Below, piece by piece: positions 10,095-18,359 of a stretch of 64,000 nucleotides of DNA. The stretch is taken from assembly GCF_045629565.1 (NCBI RefSeq), contig NZ_JAZQRL010000028.1, positions 62,001 to 126,000 on the forward strand. Direction: 5' to 3'. The notes under the pieces are model-generated. The model was not told where the DNA came from, searched no databases, and saw nothing but the letters and a program-made list of their open reading frames with translations. Both the position numbers and the translations under genes were made by a program. Origin of the DNA: Arcticibacter sp045629565. GTDB lineage: Bacteria; Bacteroidota; Bacteroidia; Sphingobacteriales; Sphingobacteriaceae. Every line of letters starts with the position of its first letter. The first letter of the stretch is position 1.

Positions 10095-11411
10095 TTAGAA
10101 TGTACTTTTATCCCGGATATCCCTTCCTGGATAACGGGTTACACAACGAAAGCCTATGTAGGACTTGGAAGTGTCCTGATATTCATAGGTCCTGGTCGAA
10201 TTTTGAAGAAAATATCCGATATCTTTCCAGGATCCACCTCTCACTACTTTACGTTTCATGGTTTCGGGATCACCTGCCTTGGCCTCATAGCTGAACACAG
10301 GGTTCATATCATGTACAAACGTAGATGCCGATTCATCGTACGCCGAGGATGTCCACTCCGCAACATTTCCGGCCATATTATATAAGCCGAAATCATTAGG
10401 AAAATAAGACTTCACATTCACTGTGGTTGCCCCTCCATCATCGTTATAATTTCCTCTCCCCGGTTTAAAATTTGCCATCAGACATCCTTTTGCATTTCGG
10501 ATATAAGGACCACCCCAGGGATAATCCGTGCCTACCCTACCGCCTCGTGCGGCATATTCAAACTCTGCTTCAGATGGCAAGCCGTAGGGCAATCGTGGAC
10601 TTCTCTGAGCTTGTTTAGAATTCTGATAAAGCCTTGTACGCCATACCGTAAAGGCTCTTGCCTGCCTCCAGGTAACACCTACAACCGGGTAATTCGCATA
10701 GGAAGGATGAGTGAAATACCCTTCAGTCAAGGGATCGTTCTGTGCATAAGCAAAATCTGCCAGCCAGGCCAACGTATCAGGATAGACCGCCACGGTGTCG
10801 CGGAAAATAAAATCAGACCTTCTCTTAGTCCGATCGGCTCTGTGATTTGCTGCGTCCTGCAAATTCACAAACGCGAAGTTGTATTTAAGAAGGCGCACGT
10901 CTATCTCATTCTGGTCAAAGATCCTGTCCTCACCCTGATAATACATTCCCTGGAGCTTATTTGCGTTTGCAGGACTTCGTTTGTTACTCCAGATAATAGA
11001 TCCGTCCCCTACTTTGGCCCAATCGATATAGCGCTGACTCGGGTTACCCGATGCTTGATTTCCCGCCTGAATAAATAATTGAGGATCCTGAAGATAGTCA
11101 GTGATGGCTATAGAATCCCGCACCCAATTTACAAACTGACGATATTCGCTGTTCGTTATTTCTGTTTCATCCATATAAAAAGCCTGGACGGTAACTTGCT
11201 TATTTTGAGCGATCTGCGAGAAAGTGATGTCCTGGTCAGTCTGACCCATCACAAAAGTGCCAGCCGGCACATAAACCATACCATAGGGAGCCTGGTTTGT
11301 ACTTACTTTCTTATTTTTTACTCCTACTAATTCTCCTCCTGATCCATTTCGACCGCAGCTTGCTGCCACTATGGAAATGAGAGAAAAAGCAATCATGTAA
11401 ACTCTTCTCAT
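10095..11411 (-). CDS. gldK: Gliding motility / type IX secretion lipoprotein GldK
   Basis: GldK (PorK) is the lipoprotein partner of GldN in the periplasmic ring of the T9SS. The N-terminus is a lipoprotein signal with lipid-modified Cys19 (SIVAASCGRNG). The rest is a formylglycine-generating-enzyme-like (SUMF1/FGE-sulfatase) fold: VPAGTFVMGQTDQD near residue 50, YPVVGVTWRQARAFTVW, LPSEAEFEYAARGG, GNVAEWTSSAYD and VVRGGSWKDIGYFLQNSTRT near the end. GldK uses this fold structurally rather than as an enzyme. At 438 aa it opens the gldKLMN operon. The 159-bp gap upstream separates it from the HemD-like gene. Confidence 0.94.
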   Translation of the reverse strand: MRRVYMIAFSLISIVAASCGRNGSGGELVGVKNKKVSTNQAPYGMVYVPAGTFVMGQTDQDITFSQIAQNKQVTVQAFYMDETEITNSEYRQFVNWVRDSIAITDYLQDPQLFIQAGNQASGNPSQRYIDWAKVGDGSIIWSNKRSPANANKLQGMYYQGEDRIFDQNEIDVRLLKYNFAFVNLQDAANHRADRTKRRSDFIFRDTVAVYPDTLAWLADFAYAQNDPLTEGYFTHPSYANYPVVGVTWRQARAFTVWRTRLYQNSKQAQRSPRLPYGLPSEAEFEYAARGGRVGTDYPWGGPYIRNAKGCLMANFKPGRGNYNDDGGATTVNVKSYFPNDFGLYNMAGNVAEWTSSAYDESASTFVHDMNPVFSYEAKAGDPETMKRKVVRGGSWKDIGYFLQNSTRTYEYQDTSKSYIGFRCVTRYPGRDIRDKSTF

Positions 11412-11570
11412 CTATGCGCTGAACCTGGTTAAAAATTGTCTTGTTTGGGGACTAATATATTAAAACTCTTCACATCTGATTCAAATTTCGCACAGAATTA
11501 ACTAACTATGTCCCCTCTTTAGACAAACATAAAAAAAAGGGGTTAGTTTGAAAGAATAAAGTGTTCAATT

Positions 11571-12335
11571 TTACTTGTTTGCGAGCTTTATATACTGTTC
11601 TATCGCCATTGTCATACTTGGCGCAACTGGTGTAGGAGCAGGAATATCGAGTATTAAATCACGCTCTTGAATAGCCTTTTGCGTGCTTGCGCCAAACGCA
11701 GCTATACGCGTGTCATTTTGCACAAAATCCGGAAAGTTTTTGTACAGAGATTGTATACTTGACGGACTAAAGAAAGCAATTATATCGTAAAAGACATCTG
11801 CAAGATCTGATAGGTCACTGCATACAGTTCTGAATAGAACCGCAGGAGTAATATCGTAACCGTTATCCTGCATAAACTTCAGCGTCTCTTCCGCAGCTAC
11901 GTCCGAACACGGAAAAAGGAATTTTTCCGATGCATTCTTTTTCAGCACTTCAGCAAGATCTGATGCGGTCTGTTTTCCAAAAAAGATTTTCCGCTTTCGA
12001 TATTGAATGTATTTCTGCAGATACAAGGCGATATTTTCCGAAAGACAGAAATATTTCATATCTGAAGGTACTTCGTACCTCATCTCCTCGCATATTCTAA
12101 AAAAATGATCTGCCGAATTTCTGCTAGTGAAAACTACAGCTGAAAAGTCGGCAAGATTGATTCTGTCTTTTCGAAAATCTTTTGCCGGGACACCTTCTAC
12201 ATGAATAAAAGAGCGAAAATCTATTTTAACATTATACTTTTTCGCCAATTCAAAGTAAGGTGACTTGTCTGTTTCCGGTTTTGGTAAGGTTACCAAAACA
12301 CTCTTTACCTTTTTTTTCCTGTCTGATAACTGCAT
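11571..12335 (-). CDS. hemD: Uroporphyrinogen-III synthase (HemD-like)
   Basis: The protein has the HEM4 architecture of uroporphyrinogen-III synthase, the cyclase of tetrapyrrole biosynthesis: two alternating alpha/beta lobes joined near residues ~45 and ~180, with typical segments AVVFTSRNSADHFF and IIAFFSPSSIQSLYKNF. At 254 aa it has the usual length. No other haem gene is nearby. It is translated with the DUF4271-type gene (6-bp gap) and lies upstream of gldK on the same strand, an arrangement I associate with other Bacteroidota T9SS loci. The fold call is good. Whether it serves haem synthesis here or has a role tied to this locus cannot be told from sequence. Confidence 0.8.
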   Translation of the reverse strand: MQLSDRKKKVKSVLVTLPKPETDKSPYFELAKKYNVKIDFRSFIHVEGVPAKDFRKDRINLADFSAVVFTSRNSADHFFRICEEMRYEVPSDMKYFCLSENIALYLQKYIQYRKRKIFFGKQTASDLAEVLKKNASEKFLFPCSDVAAEETLKFMQDNGYDITPAVLFRTVCSDLSDLADVFYDIIAFFSPSSIQSLYKNFPDFVQNDTRIAAFGASTQKAIQERDLILDIPAPTPVAPSMTMAIEQYIKLANK

Positions 12336-12341
12336 CTTTAT

Positions 12342-13325
12342 TTAGAACCTGAGAGCTTTAATTAACACCAATATTGGGCAGATTTCAAGGGCACAAAGAT
12401 ACAAAATTAAATACAGCTTAGGAAACTTGTAGCTGGACAAGATGTTAGAAATAGCCCTGGTGAACTGAAAAAAAACAATAAAAAAGATCAGCAGAAAGGA
12501 AAGATAAATATAGTAGGGGGCAAAGCGGGTTGGCGTTAAGCTAAAAGCAATAACGATCGGAAGAAACAACAGGGCTGCATTAAAATAACTGAGAAACAAA
12601 ATAGAAATATATTCTTTGACAAGCTTCACTGAGTCGAATAGAAAACCGAGGAATCTCAACAGTATTACTTTCACTGTAAACACCCCGATAACAATCATCG
12701 ACAGCCTTAAAAACCATTGAAAGCCGCTATATGAATACGAAAGCTGAAAGTATTTCCCGCACTGGTACAAAAACATTCCAATAGTAAATCCAAAGAGCAG
12801 ATAAAGAAACACAAACGGCCAGGAGTTAAAAAACTTTTCTTCTTTGTTTATCTGACTGAGGACTCGGTTACTGAAAAAAGCGTGGATAATAGCAGACAAC
12901 TCGTTAAAGAACATATGCCTTAAAATGGCAAACAGGATAAGTGAAACCAGTACGAACCCAATCACCCAAAGCTCACCCTTCTTCCTAAGCTTTCCTGCTT
13001 GATACTGCTGTTCTGTCTTCCTAAACCTCGACTCCCATTCCGAAAAGTCTAAGTTCGTTACCAAATTAGCTTTAAACAAGCTGTCGCGGAAACGGTTTTC
13101 CCTCCCAGGATCCGGCTTTTTAATCCACAGCATTGACAAAGAATCGCCGATATGCCGTAGCGAATCATTAATTCGCTTCTTCTCCTCCTGTAACAACCTC
13201 CACCTGTTAATCCGCGATTCCCTATAAGCTGAAGATGAATCGGGAACAGAATCAACCTGAGCCTGCACAGCACCTGCAGACAATGCTATCATGAAGACTA
13301 TTAGGAGACGCGAGAAGAGATTCAT
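12342..13325 (-). CDS. DUF4271-type integral membrane protein
   Basis: This is a membrane protein of unknown function. From the ATG at 13325 it begins with a signal-like segment (MNLFSRLLIVFMIALSAGAVQAQ), followed by a charged periplasmic stretch rich in Arg, Ser and Asp (~25-110). About six to seven hydrophobic segments follow between residues ~120 and 325. The pattern and its position beside a HemD-like gene fit the DUF4271 family of Bacteroidota. A TTG two codons further upstream is possible, but the ATG gives the better signal peptide. Co-transcription with the HemD-like gene is likely (6-bp gap). No function can be assigned. Confidence 0.75.
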   Translation of the reverse strand: MNLFSRLLIVFMIALSAGAVQAQVDSVPDSSSAYRESRINRWRLLQEEKKRINDSLRHIGDSLSMLWIKKPDPGRENRFRDSLFKANLVTNLDFSEWESRFRKTEQQYQAGKLRKKGELWVIGFVLVSLILFAILRHMFFNELSAIIHAFFSNRVLSQINKEEKFFNSWPFVFLYLLFGFTIGMFLYQCGKYFQLSYSYSGFQWFLRLSMIVIGVFTVKVILLRFLGFLFDSVKLVKEYISILFLSYFNAALLFLPIVIAFSLTPTRFAPYYIYLSFLLIFFIVFFQFTRAISNILSSYKFPKLYLILYLCALEICPILVLIKALRF

Positions 13326-13353
13326 ATGCAATAAGCGTCAAAGGTAGCTATTT

Positions 13354-13755
13354 TCATTTCAGTTTCCTCGCCGTAACTCGTACAGCATCCGCCTCCATTG
13401 TTTGAAACACAAGAATGTCGTCCTCAAATTTCTTAATTAAAAATCTGATTTTCCGGCTACCCCTTTCTTTTAAGTTCTCCTGATAGTTGATAACAGGATA
13501 CTCAATATGGTATGTACCTTCAGACAACACCTTCCCTCCCCAAATCATTTCCAATTTGTTCCCTTCACTGAATCGAATGGAAGGATCGTTCTCTTTAAGC
13601 TCCTCATCAGGTGTTACTTCACCTTGATTGGGATTTTCAATCTTAATGTACTGCCAAATGCCCAGAACTTCCTCATCTTTCACAGAACGGGTGCAGGCTG
13701 AAGACACAATTACTAAACTCAGCACGCTGAAATAAAAAATTCGCGATAAACTCAT
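13354..13755 (-). CDS. Small putative lipoprotein
   Basis: The 133-aa product has a clear lipoprotein signal ending VIVSSAC with the acceptor at Cys21, and a mature domain of alternating beta-rich segments (GIWQYIKIENP, YHIEYPVINYQ, RKIRFLIKKFEDDILVFQTM). This suggests a small lipocalin-like barrel, but I recognise no family firmly. It is encoded between the DUF4271-type gene (28 bp downstream) and the nucleoid-associated protein gene (20 bp upstream), in the same direction, probably as one transcript. Function unknown. Confidence 0.65.
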   Translation of the reverse strand: MSLSRIFYFSVLSLVIVSSACTRSVKDEEVLGIWQYIKIENPNQGEVTPDEELKENDPSIRFSEGNKLEMIWGGKVLSEGTYHIEYPVINYQENLKERGSRKIRFLIKKFEDDILVFQTMEADAVRVTARKLK

Positions 13756-13775
13756 GGTCTGTCAAGCTAATGAAA

Positions 13776-14831
13776 CTATTGCTCTTCCTTAAAATAAACC
13801 TTATAAAAGTTCATCGATCGCCCGTCATCAAAGCCTTTCTCAATCAACTCTCTGTCACCGTGAATATATATATGGAAGTTTTTATCCAACTTCAAAATGC
13901 TCTTGAATTTTCGTGACTGCGTCTTAACGGCAGCGTCAGAGATATCGAATGAATCGTTGATTTCCGTATTGAACTCCTGTTCATAGCTGCTCTTATACGC
14001 TTTGAAGGAAGCGATTGCATCCGGATTAACGATCACTTCATTTGAAAATTCATCCAGATCAAAGCTCTCCTTCTCCTTGAAATACTTCATCGATTTATTA
14101 AGCAAGTCTATTTTGTCAGCTTTTGTCAACTCAAACTCTTCGTCCACACGAGTAGTGATAAAATCTTTATAGACACCAAGGGTGGTTGAAGTCTGGTTAT
14201 AACTATCGTTACGTATATTAAGTTTCAGGAAGTCGTCTTTCCAATAAACAGCCTCAGTACTTCTGTTAGTCTGATCTGTTACTAACACCTTATAACCTTC
14301 CGATTTATCCGTTTTAAATATGAGAGCTCCTTTGTCCAGTTTATGAATATTGATGCCCTCCTGTTCGTACTCCACTTTGAAACCTGCTTTTTCGGGGAAA
14401 ACCTTTAAATAAGTTTCCTTTGTCTCAGATTTGAATACACCAATCGCGTCGAGCACCTCACCTTCAATCTGGACGTTTTTAAAAAACACAACATACAGCT
14501 CTCCCGACTTAATCTTCGGATGACTCGAAACATCATACAGGAATTTAGCCATCATCTCCGAATTCTCGTGAAACCGGGCCGGATTGTCGAAAATTTCCGA
14601 ACAGAAATGAAACATTTCGTTAAGCTCCAAATTACCACTTGAATGAATGAAGTGATAAACTTCGTTAACCTTCTCAAAAGGCTTCAGGAAGTATTGCATC
14701 AATAAGTTATTCAAGAGTTCATCTTCAATATGCAAAGATTCATCAGATAAAACATAAAACTCTTCCTGCATTTTATTTCCTATCCTATGAATAGACAAAT
14801 ATTCTAATGCTGCTTCAAAAAAGGTGACCAT
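13776..14831 (-). CDS. Nucleoid-associated protein (37-kDa NdpA/YejK-like family)
   Basis: The protein resembles the 37-kDa nucleoid-associated family (YejK/NdpA), cytoplasmic proteins found bound to chromosomal DNA in E. coli. The family-like start (MVTFFEAALEYLSIHRIGNK) supports the ATG at 14831 over the TTG two codons upstream. Typical segments follow: GELYVVFFKNVQIEGEVLDAIGVFKSE near residue 120 and the C-terminal FHIYIHGDRELIEKGFDDGRSMNFYKVYF. It is 351 aa, close to family length. It is the first gene of the leftward group running to the HemD-like gene and is divergent from the AEC transporter across about 95 bp. Family call good, role by homology only. Confidence 0.75.
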   Translation of the reverse strand: MVTFFEAALEYLSIHRIGNKMQEEFYVLSDESLHIEDELLNNLLMQYFLKPFEKVNEVYHFIHSSGNLELNEMFHFCSEIFDNPARFHENSEMMAKFLYDVSSHPKIKSGELYVVFFKNVQIEGEVLDAIGVFKSETKETYLKVFPEKAGFKVEYEQEGINIHKLDKGALIFKTDKSEGYKVLVTDQTNRSTEAVYWKDDFLKLNIRNDSYNQTSTTLGVYKDFITTRVDEEFELTKADKIDLLNKSMKYFKEKESFDLDEFSNEVIVNPDAIASFKAYKSSYEQEFNTEINDSFDISDAAVKTQSRKFKSILKLDKNFHIYIHGDRELIEKGFDDGRSMNFYKVYFKEEQ

Positions 14832-14882
14832 AATCAATTTGTAAAAAGGCGTGAAACATAAGGAAATATTTCATCAATCAGC

Positions 14883-14890
14883 TACTTTTG
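14883..14890 (+). promoter_or_regulatory. -7 promoter element for the AEC transporter gene
   Basis: TACTTTTG matches the Bacteroidota -7 consensus TAnnTTTG exactly. It lies 37 bp upstream of the ATG at 14927 and overlaps a TTG (14888) that could otherwise be read as an earlier start. This argues that translation begins at 14927. No good -33 TTTG is present at the expected distance. Confidence 0.4.
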
Positions 14891-14926
14891 CCAATATTTT
14901 CTAACACCCTCAGGGGTTCATACAAT

Positions 14927-15832
14927 ATGGTCAACTTTATTTTGATAGCAGGCTCGCTCCTGATGGGACTGCTGTTCAACATCTTTGGGTCATTACCTAA
15001 AGATTCATACAAAGGAATCAATGCATGGGTTTTGTTCGTCGCTCTTCCCGCCCTTTCACTTAAGTACATTCCGGCGATTGAATGGAGTCCCCAAATGATC
15101 TTTCCCGCCCTAGCTCCGATCATCGTGTGGGTAGGCGCCTGGCTTGCTGTAACTGCTTATGCATGGAAGTTCAAAACTGGCAGCACTACCAAGGGGTCCC
15201 TAAAGCTGTCAACCGGCCTTGCCAATACTTCTTTTTTAGGCTTTCCTCTGGTGATAGCCTATTTCGGAGAAGAAGCATTAAGTATTGCAATAATCTCCGA
15301 TCAAGTTACGTTTATGCTGCTCACAACTGTGGGTATTATCACTGCATTACGGGCGGCGGACGGCGAGACGGTCTCGGCAACAGTTATCATTAAAAAAGCT
15401 GTCAAATTTCCTCCTTTCATCGCTTTCATCCTCGCGCTTATACTCCCTCAATTCGTTGACCTGAGCCCAATTAACCCTTTGCTTGACCGGCTTATCGTCA
15501 CAGTCGGACCTCTTGCACTATTTTCTATTGGACTGCAACTCAAATTCTCTGAATGGAAAAGCGAATGGAAGAACCTTTCTTTCGGACTGGCACTTAAATT
15601 ATTTATAACGCCTGGACTGGTACTGTTAGCGGCCCTTATCTTTAATATAAAAGGTACAATTCCACAGGTAAGTATCTTTCAAGCGGCCATGCCTACTCTC
15701 GTAACAGGAAGTCTGCTGGCTGATGAATATAAACTGAACCCCCCACTAGCGAACATGATGGTTGGTCTGGGGATATTCCTGGCTTTTTTGTCAACTGCCT
15801 TTTGGTGGCATGTCATGCAATTCCTGCTTTAA
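14927..15832 (+). CDS. AEC family transporter (auxin efflux carrier-like permease)
   Basis: This inner-membrane permease belongs to the AEC/BART superfamily, whose bacterial members export or exchange small organic acids such as malate; the substrate here is unknown. About ten hydrophobic segments spread over 301 aa in two halves, with the family feel of INAWVLFVALPALSLKYIP near the N-terminus and PTLVTGSLLADEYKLNPPLANMMVGLG near the C-terminus. The start is placed at the ATG of MVNFILIAGSLLMG because the upstream TTG lies inside a -7 promoter box. The gene stands alone and converges on the small zinc-ribbon gene. Confidence 0.85.
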   Translation: MVNFILIAGSLLMGLLFNIFGSLPKDSYKGINAWVLFVALPALSLKYIPAIEWSPQMIFPALAPIIVWVGAWLAVTAYAWKFKTGSTTKGSLKLSTGLANTSFLGFPLVIAYFGEEALSIAIISDQVTFMLLTTVGIITALRAADGETVSATVIIKKAVKFPPFIAFILALILPQFVDLSPINPLLDRLIVTVGPLALFSIGLQLKFSEWKSEWKNLSFGLALKLFITPGLVLLAALIFNIKGTIPQVSIFQAAMPTLVTGSLLADEYKLNPPLANMMVGLGIFLAFLSTAFWWHVMQFLL

Positions 15833-15900
15833 TATCAGAAAAGAGGAAGATGGCCTTCCTAATTCTGTCATCATGATCGGGATAACAATCGACCTGGGGT

Positions 15901-16098
15901 CTAGTCAAAAAAAGCAGGGACGTCTTCCTCCTCAGTGATCAGGCTCTCAATCTTTAATCCGCACTCTGAACACTCAAAATAATCTTCCTGAATTCTCAGA
16001 TCATCGTTTAAAACCTGGATATAGTTCAAAGCTGCATTACAGCAATTGCAGGTGAAGGCTGTGGCAGATACTGTTGAGATTACTTTATGAGTTTCCAT
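15901..16098 (-). CDS. Small zinc-ribbon protein
   Basis: This 65-aa protein has two CxxC pairs (CNCC near residue 18 and CSEC near residue 43) that could bind one zinc ion, and an acidic C-terminus (EEEDVPAFFD). No broader family is recognised. A consensus -7 box on the same strand (16117-16124, TAGTTTTG) sits 19 bp upstream of its ATG, which supports a real gene despite its size. It faces the AEC gene and is divergent from the TetR gene at 16326. The two cysteine pairs suggest nucleic-acid or protein binding, but no function can be named. Confidence 0.6.
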   Translation of the reverse strand: METHKVISTVSATAFTCNCCNAALNYIQVLNDDLRIQEDYFECSECGLKIESLITEEEDVPAFFD

Positions 16099-16116
16099 GA
16101 CGGGTAATTTTACTTA

Positions 16117-16124
16117 CAAAACTA
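16117..16124 (-). promoter_or_regulatory. -7 promoter element for the small zinc-ribbon gene
   Basis: Read on the minus strand this is TAGTTTTG, an exact TAnnTTTG match, ending 19 bp before the ATG of the zinc-ribbon gene. No convincing -33 element is present at 19-21 bp. Confidence 0.35.
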
Positions 16125-16310
16125 GCCCCAAAGGAACGACTATGAGCTGACGCAGATCATTTTTCCTATTGATTGTTGACATGCATTGTTTGATTAAGCT
16201 AACACTTTGGCAACAAGATCCGCACATAATTAAATAATTTTCATCCAAACGGAATTATCATTAGACTGTCATTATCGGAGCAACCAATTATAGTTTAACA
16301 TCAAACTACC

Positions 16311-16318
16311 TATCTTCG
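16311..16318 (+). promoter_or_regulatory. -7-like element just upstream of the TetR gene
   Basis: TATCTTCG (7 of 8 to TAnnTTTG) ends 8 nt before the ATG at 16326, so the transcript would start at or very near the start codon. The same TATCTTCGCA string precedes the LacI gene. A 10-bp palindrome TGAACGTTCA (16327-16336) overlaps the start codon and could be an autoregulatory site. Confidence 0.4.
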
Positions 16319-16325
16319 CACCCGA

Positions 16326-16913
16326 ATGAACGTTCAATTAGACACTATTAACTGTAAGAAGACAGCGATTTTTGAAAGTACCCTAAGCCTGATAAAGGTG
16401 AATGGCTTTCATGGAACGCCTATGAGCCAGATAGCCAAAAACGCCGGAGTTGCTGCGGGTACGATATATCACTACTTTGAAAGTAAAGACGCGTTAATCC
16501 AGTCTTTGTACCTCTATGTAAAAGAACGGATGAGTAACATCATTCCTAATCAGGAGGATAACAAACCTTATAAAGAGCTATTTCTTCATTTCTGGATTTC
16601 GCAGTGTGAATATTTTATTGAAAATGAGAATGTTTTGTACTTCATCGAGCAGTACATGACATCACCTTACAGGCATTGCAATCCGGAAAATGAGAGCAAA
16701 CTTTTATCTTCCGGAGTTGTTCCTTTTTTTCAAAGGGGCATAAATTCTGGATTCATCAAAAATCTTGACTATCAACTACTTGTACCGGTTATACATGGCA
16801 GTATCATAGCAGCTGCAAAATATCATCTATCTGGACATTATGAGTTTACAAAGGACCGTCTACGCGAAACCGCTCTAGTCATCTGGGACGGCATTAAAAC
16901 AATAAATAATTAA
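16326..16913 (+). CDS. TetR/AcrR family transcriptional regulator
   Basis: This is a DNA-binding repressor-type regulator. The N-terminal TetR helix-turn-helix is clear (KVNGFHGTPMSQIAKNAGVAAGTIYHYFESKDALI, residues ~25-60), followed by a divergent ligand-binding domain to residue 195. It directly precedes a TolC-adaptor-RND operon on the same strand (90-bp gap), so it very likely controls that efflux system and senses one of its substrates. A -7-like box ends 8 nt before the ATG, implying a nearly leaderless mRNA. Candidate operators are TGAACGTTCA over the start codon and an imperfect palindrome at 16953-16980. Confidence 0.9.
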   Translation: MNVQLDTINCKKTAIFESTLSLIKVNGFHGTPMSQIAKNAGVAAGTIYHYFESKDALIQSLYLYVKERMSNIIPNQEDNKPYKELFLHFWISQCEYFIENENVLYFIEQYMTSPYRHCNPENESKLLSSGVVPFFQRGINSGFIKNLDYQLLVPVIHGSIIAAAKYHLSGHYEFTKDRLRETALVIWDGIKTINN

Positions 16914-16952
16914 CATCTCTCATACCAAAATACGAATATCATAACGGTCTAT

Positions 16953-16980
16953 TTTAAGTGCGTCTATATGAACGCTTAAA
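16953..16980. promoter_or_regulatory. Imperfect palindrome upstream of tolC-like gene, possible TetR operator
   Basis: TTTAAG at 16953-16958 and CTTAAA at 16975-16980 form a dyad with a further partial match inside (GTGCGTC/GAACGC) centred on TATA. It sits 24 bp before the ATG of the outer-membrane efflux gene and downstream of the TetR gene. Operator function is inference; it could also be a weak intercistronic hairpin. Confidence 0.3.
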
Positions 16981-17003
16981 CCGGGCTTAAAACAAATTTT
17001 TCA

Positions 17004-18353
17004 ATGAAAACAAGAAAGCTAATCTTTTCATTAGTATTTGGAATACCGCTGATGGCTCCGGGCATCCTTTCTGCGCAAATCACCAATGCAGATTCTACAT
17101 TAGGCAACGCTACCCTTGAACAATGCATAGCGTATGCGTTAAAAAACCAACCGTACATCAACCAGGCACGCATTGATGAGGAGATTGGTGAGCGGGATAT
17201 CAAATCCGCTCTTTCGGGCTGGCTTCCGCAGATCAATGCGAACGGAAGTTATAACCATAACTTCAAACAGCAGGTAAGTGTTCTGAATAATAACGGAGAA
17301 ACCTCTTTTCTGACAATTGGCGCGAAGAATACTTCTACATTTTCACTTCAGGCAGATCAGAAGCTACTGGACGCAGGTCTGATCCAGGCATCTAAGTCAG
17401 CGAAATACTTCCGGGAGCAGTATAAGCAAAGCACAGAAAATACAAAGATTGCTACCGTGGTAGATGTTAGTAAGGCTTTTTACGACATTTTAACCAGCCG
17501 AGAGCAGCTTAATATCACCGATGAAAATATTGCACGCCTGCAAAAGCAGCTGAAAGACGCTTTTGCGCAATATGAGGGTGGTTTAGTCGATAAGACTGAC
17601 TACAAAAGGGCACAAATTAGCTTAAGCAATTCTCTGGCAGATAAGAAGAGAATCTCGGAAATGCTTAAGTATAAGTACGCATACCTCAAACAGCTTATCG
17701 GGTACCCCGTAACCCGCGATCTAACTATAAATGTTGATAATGCGAGCATGGAAAATGAAATCTTATTAGATACTACCCAGCAGCTGAATTACAGAAACAG
17801 GATTGAATATAGACAGCTTGAAACTCAGAGGGAACTGCAACGCATCAACACCAGCTACAACAAGCTCGCTTATCTTCCAACTCTTTCTGGTTTCATCAAC
17901 TACAACTGGAACTACATGAACAGCGAACTCAGTAATCTCTATGATACCAGCTATCCGAGCTCGGTCGGAGGTCTGACTTTAAGGATACCCGTATTTCAGG
18001 GTACGAAGCGGATCCAGGAAATTCGCAAGGCACAACTTCAGGAGAGAAGATTGGAGCTCGACCTTGTAGATGTCCGCAATCAGATCCAGAGCCAAACTGA
18101 GGCTGCGATGGCTTCGTATAAAGCAAACCTGAATGACTGGAAAACAGCACGTCAGAATGTAGGCCTGTCTCAAGAAGTATACAACACGATCAAAGTCCAG
18201 TATAACGAGGGAATAAAGACCTACTTGGAGCTAATGACAGCAGAAACGGACTTACGTACTTCCCAGATCAACTATCTCAACGCCTTATACAGTCTCCTTT
18301 CCAGTAAATTAGACGTTCAACAAGCTTTAGGAACCATTACCTTTCAACAATAA
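17004..18353 (+). CDS. TolC-family outer membrane efflux protein
   Basis: This is the outer-membrane channel of a tripartite efflux pump. A signal peptide (IPLMAPGILSAQ) is followed by the duplicated helical OEP pattern, including LEQCIAYALKNQPYINQARI near the mature start and the second-repeat YNEGIKTYLELMTAETDLRTSQINYLNALYSLL near residue 400. At 449 aa it is full length. It is followed after 6 bp by the membrane-fusion protein and then the RND permease, which defines it as that system's exit duct. Confidence 0.93.
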   Translation: MKTRKLIFSLVFGIPLMAPGILSAQITNADSTLGNATLEQCIAYALKNQPYINQARIDEEIGERDIKSALSGWLPQINANGSYNHNFKQQVSVLNNNGETSFLTIGAKNTSTFSLQADQKLLDAGLIQASKSAKYFREQYKQSTENTKIATVVDVSKAFYDILTSREQLNITDENIARLQKQLKDAFAQYEGGLVDKTDYKRAQISLSNSLADKKRISEMLKYKYAYLKQLIGYPVTRDLTINVDNASMENEILLDTTQQLNYRNRIEYRQLETQRELQRINTSYNKLAYLPTLSGFINYNWNYMNSELSNLYDTSYPSSVGGLTLRIPVFQGTKRIQEIRKAQLQERRLELDLVDVRNQIQSQTEAAMASYKANLNDWKTARQNVGLSQEVYNTIKVQYNEGIKTYLELMTAETDLRTSQINYLNALYSLLSSKLDVQQALGTITFQQ

Positions 18354-18359
18354 CTTATC

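Noticed and set aside
10611..11330. Long plus-strand frames opposite gldK
   Set aside because: They lack any domain or promoter and lie wholly within a well-supported gldK.
11510..11560. CCCC/GGGG pairing downstream of the HemD-like gene as a terminator
   Set aside because: Only four G-C pairs plus an A/T stretch with a mismatch; structure too weak to support.
14888..14926. N-terminal extension of the AEC transporter from a TTG
   Set aside because: The TTG is part of a consensus -7 promoter box, and the ATG at 14927 gives the usual family N-terminus.
15842..15860. Small hairpin AGGAAG/CTTCCT after the AEC gene as a terminator
   Set aside because: A 6-bp stem without a T-run; no stronger than random.
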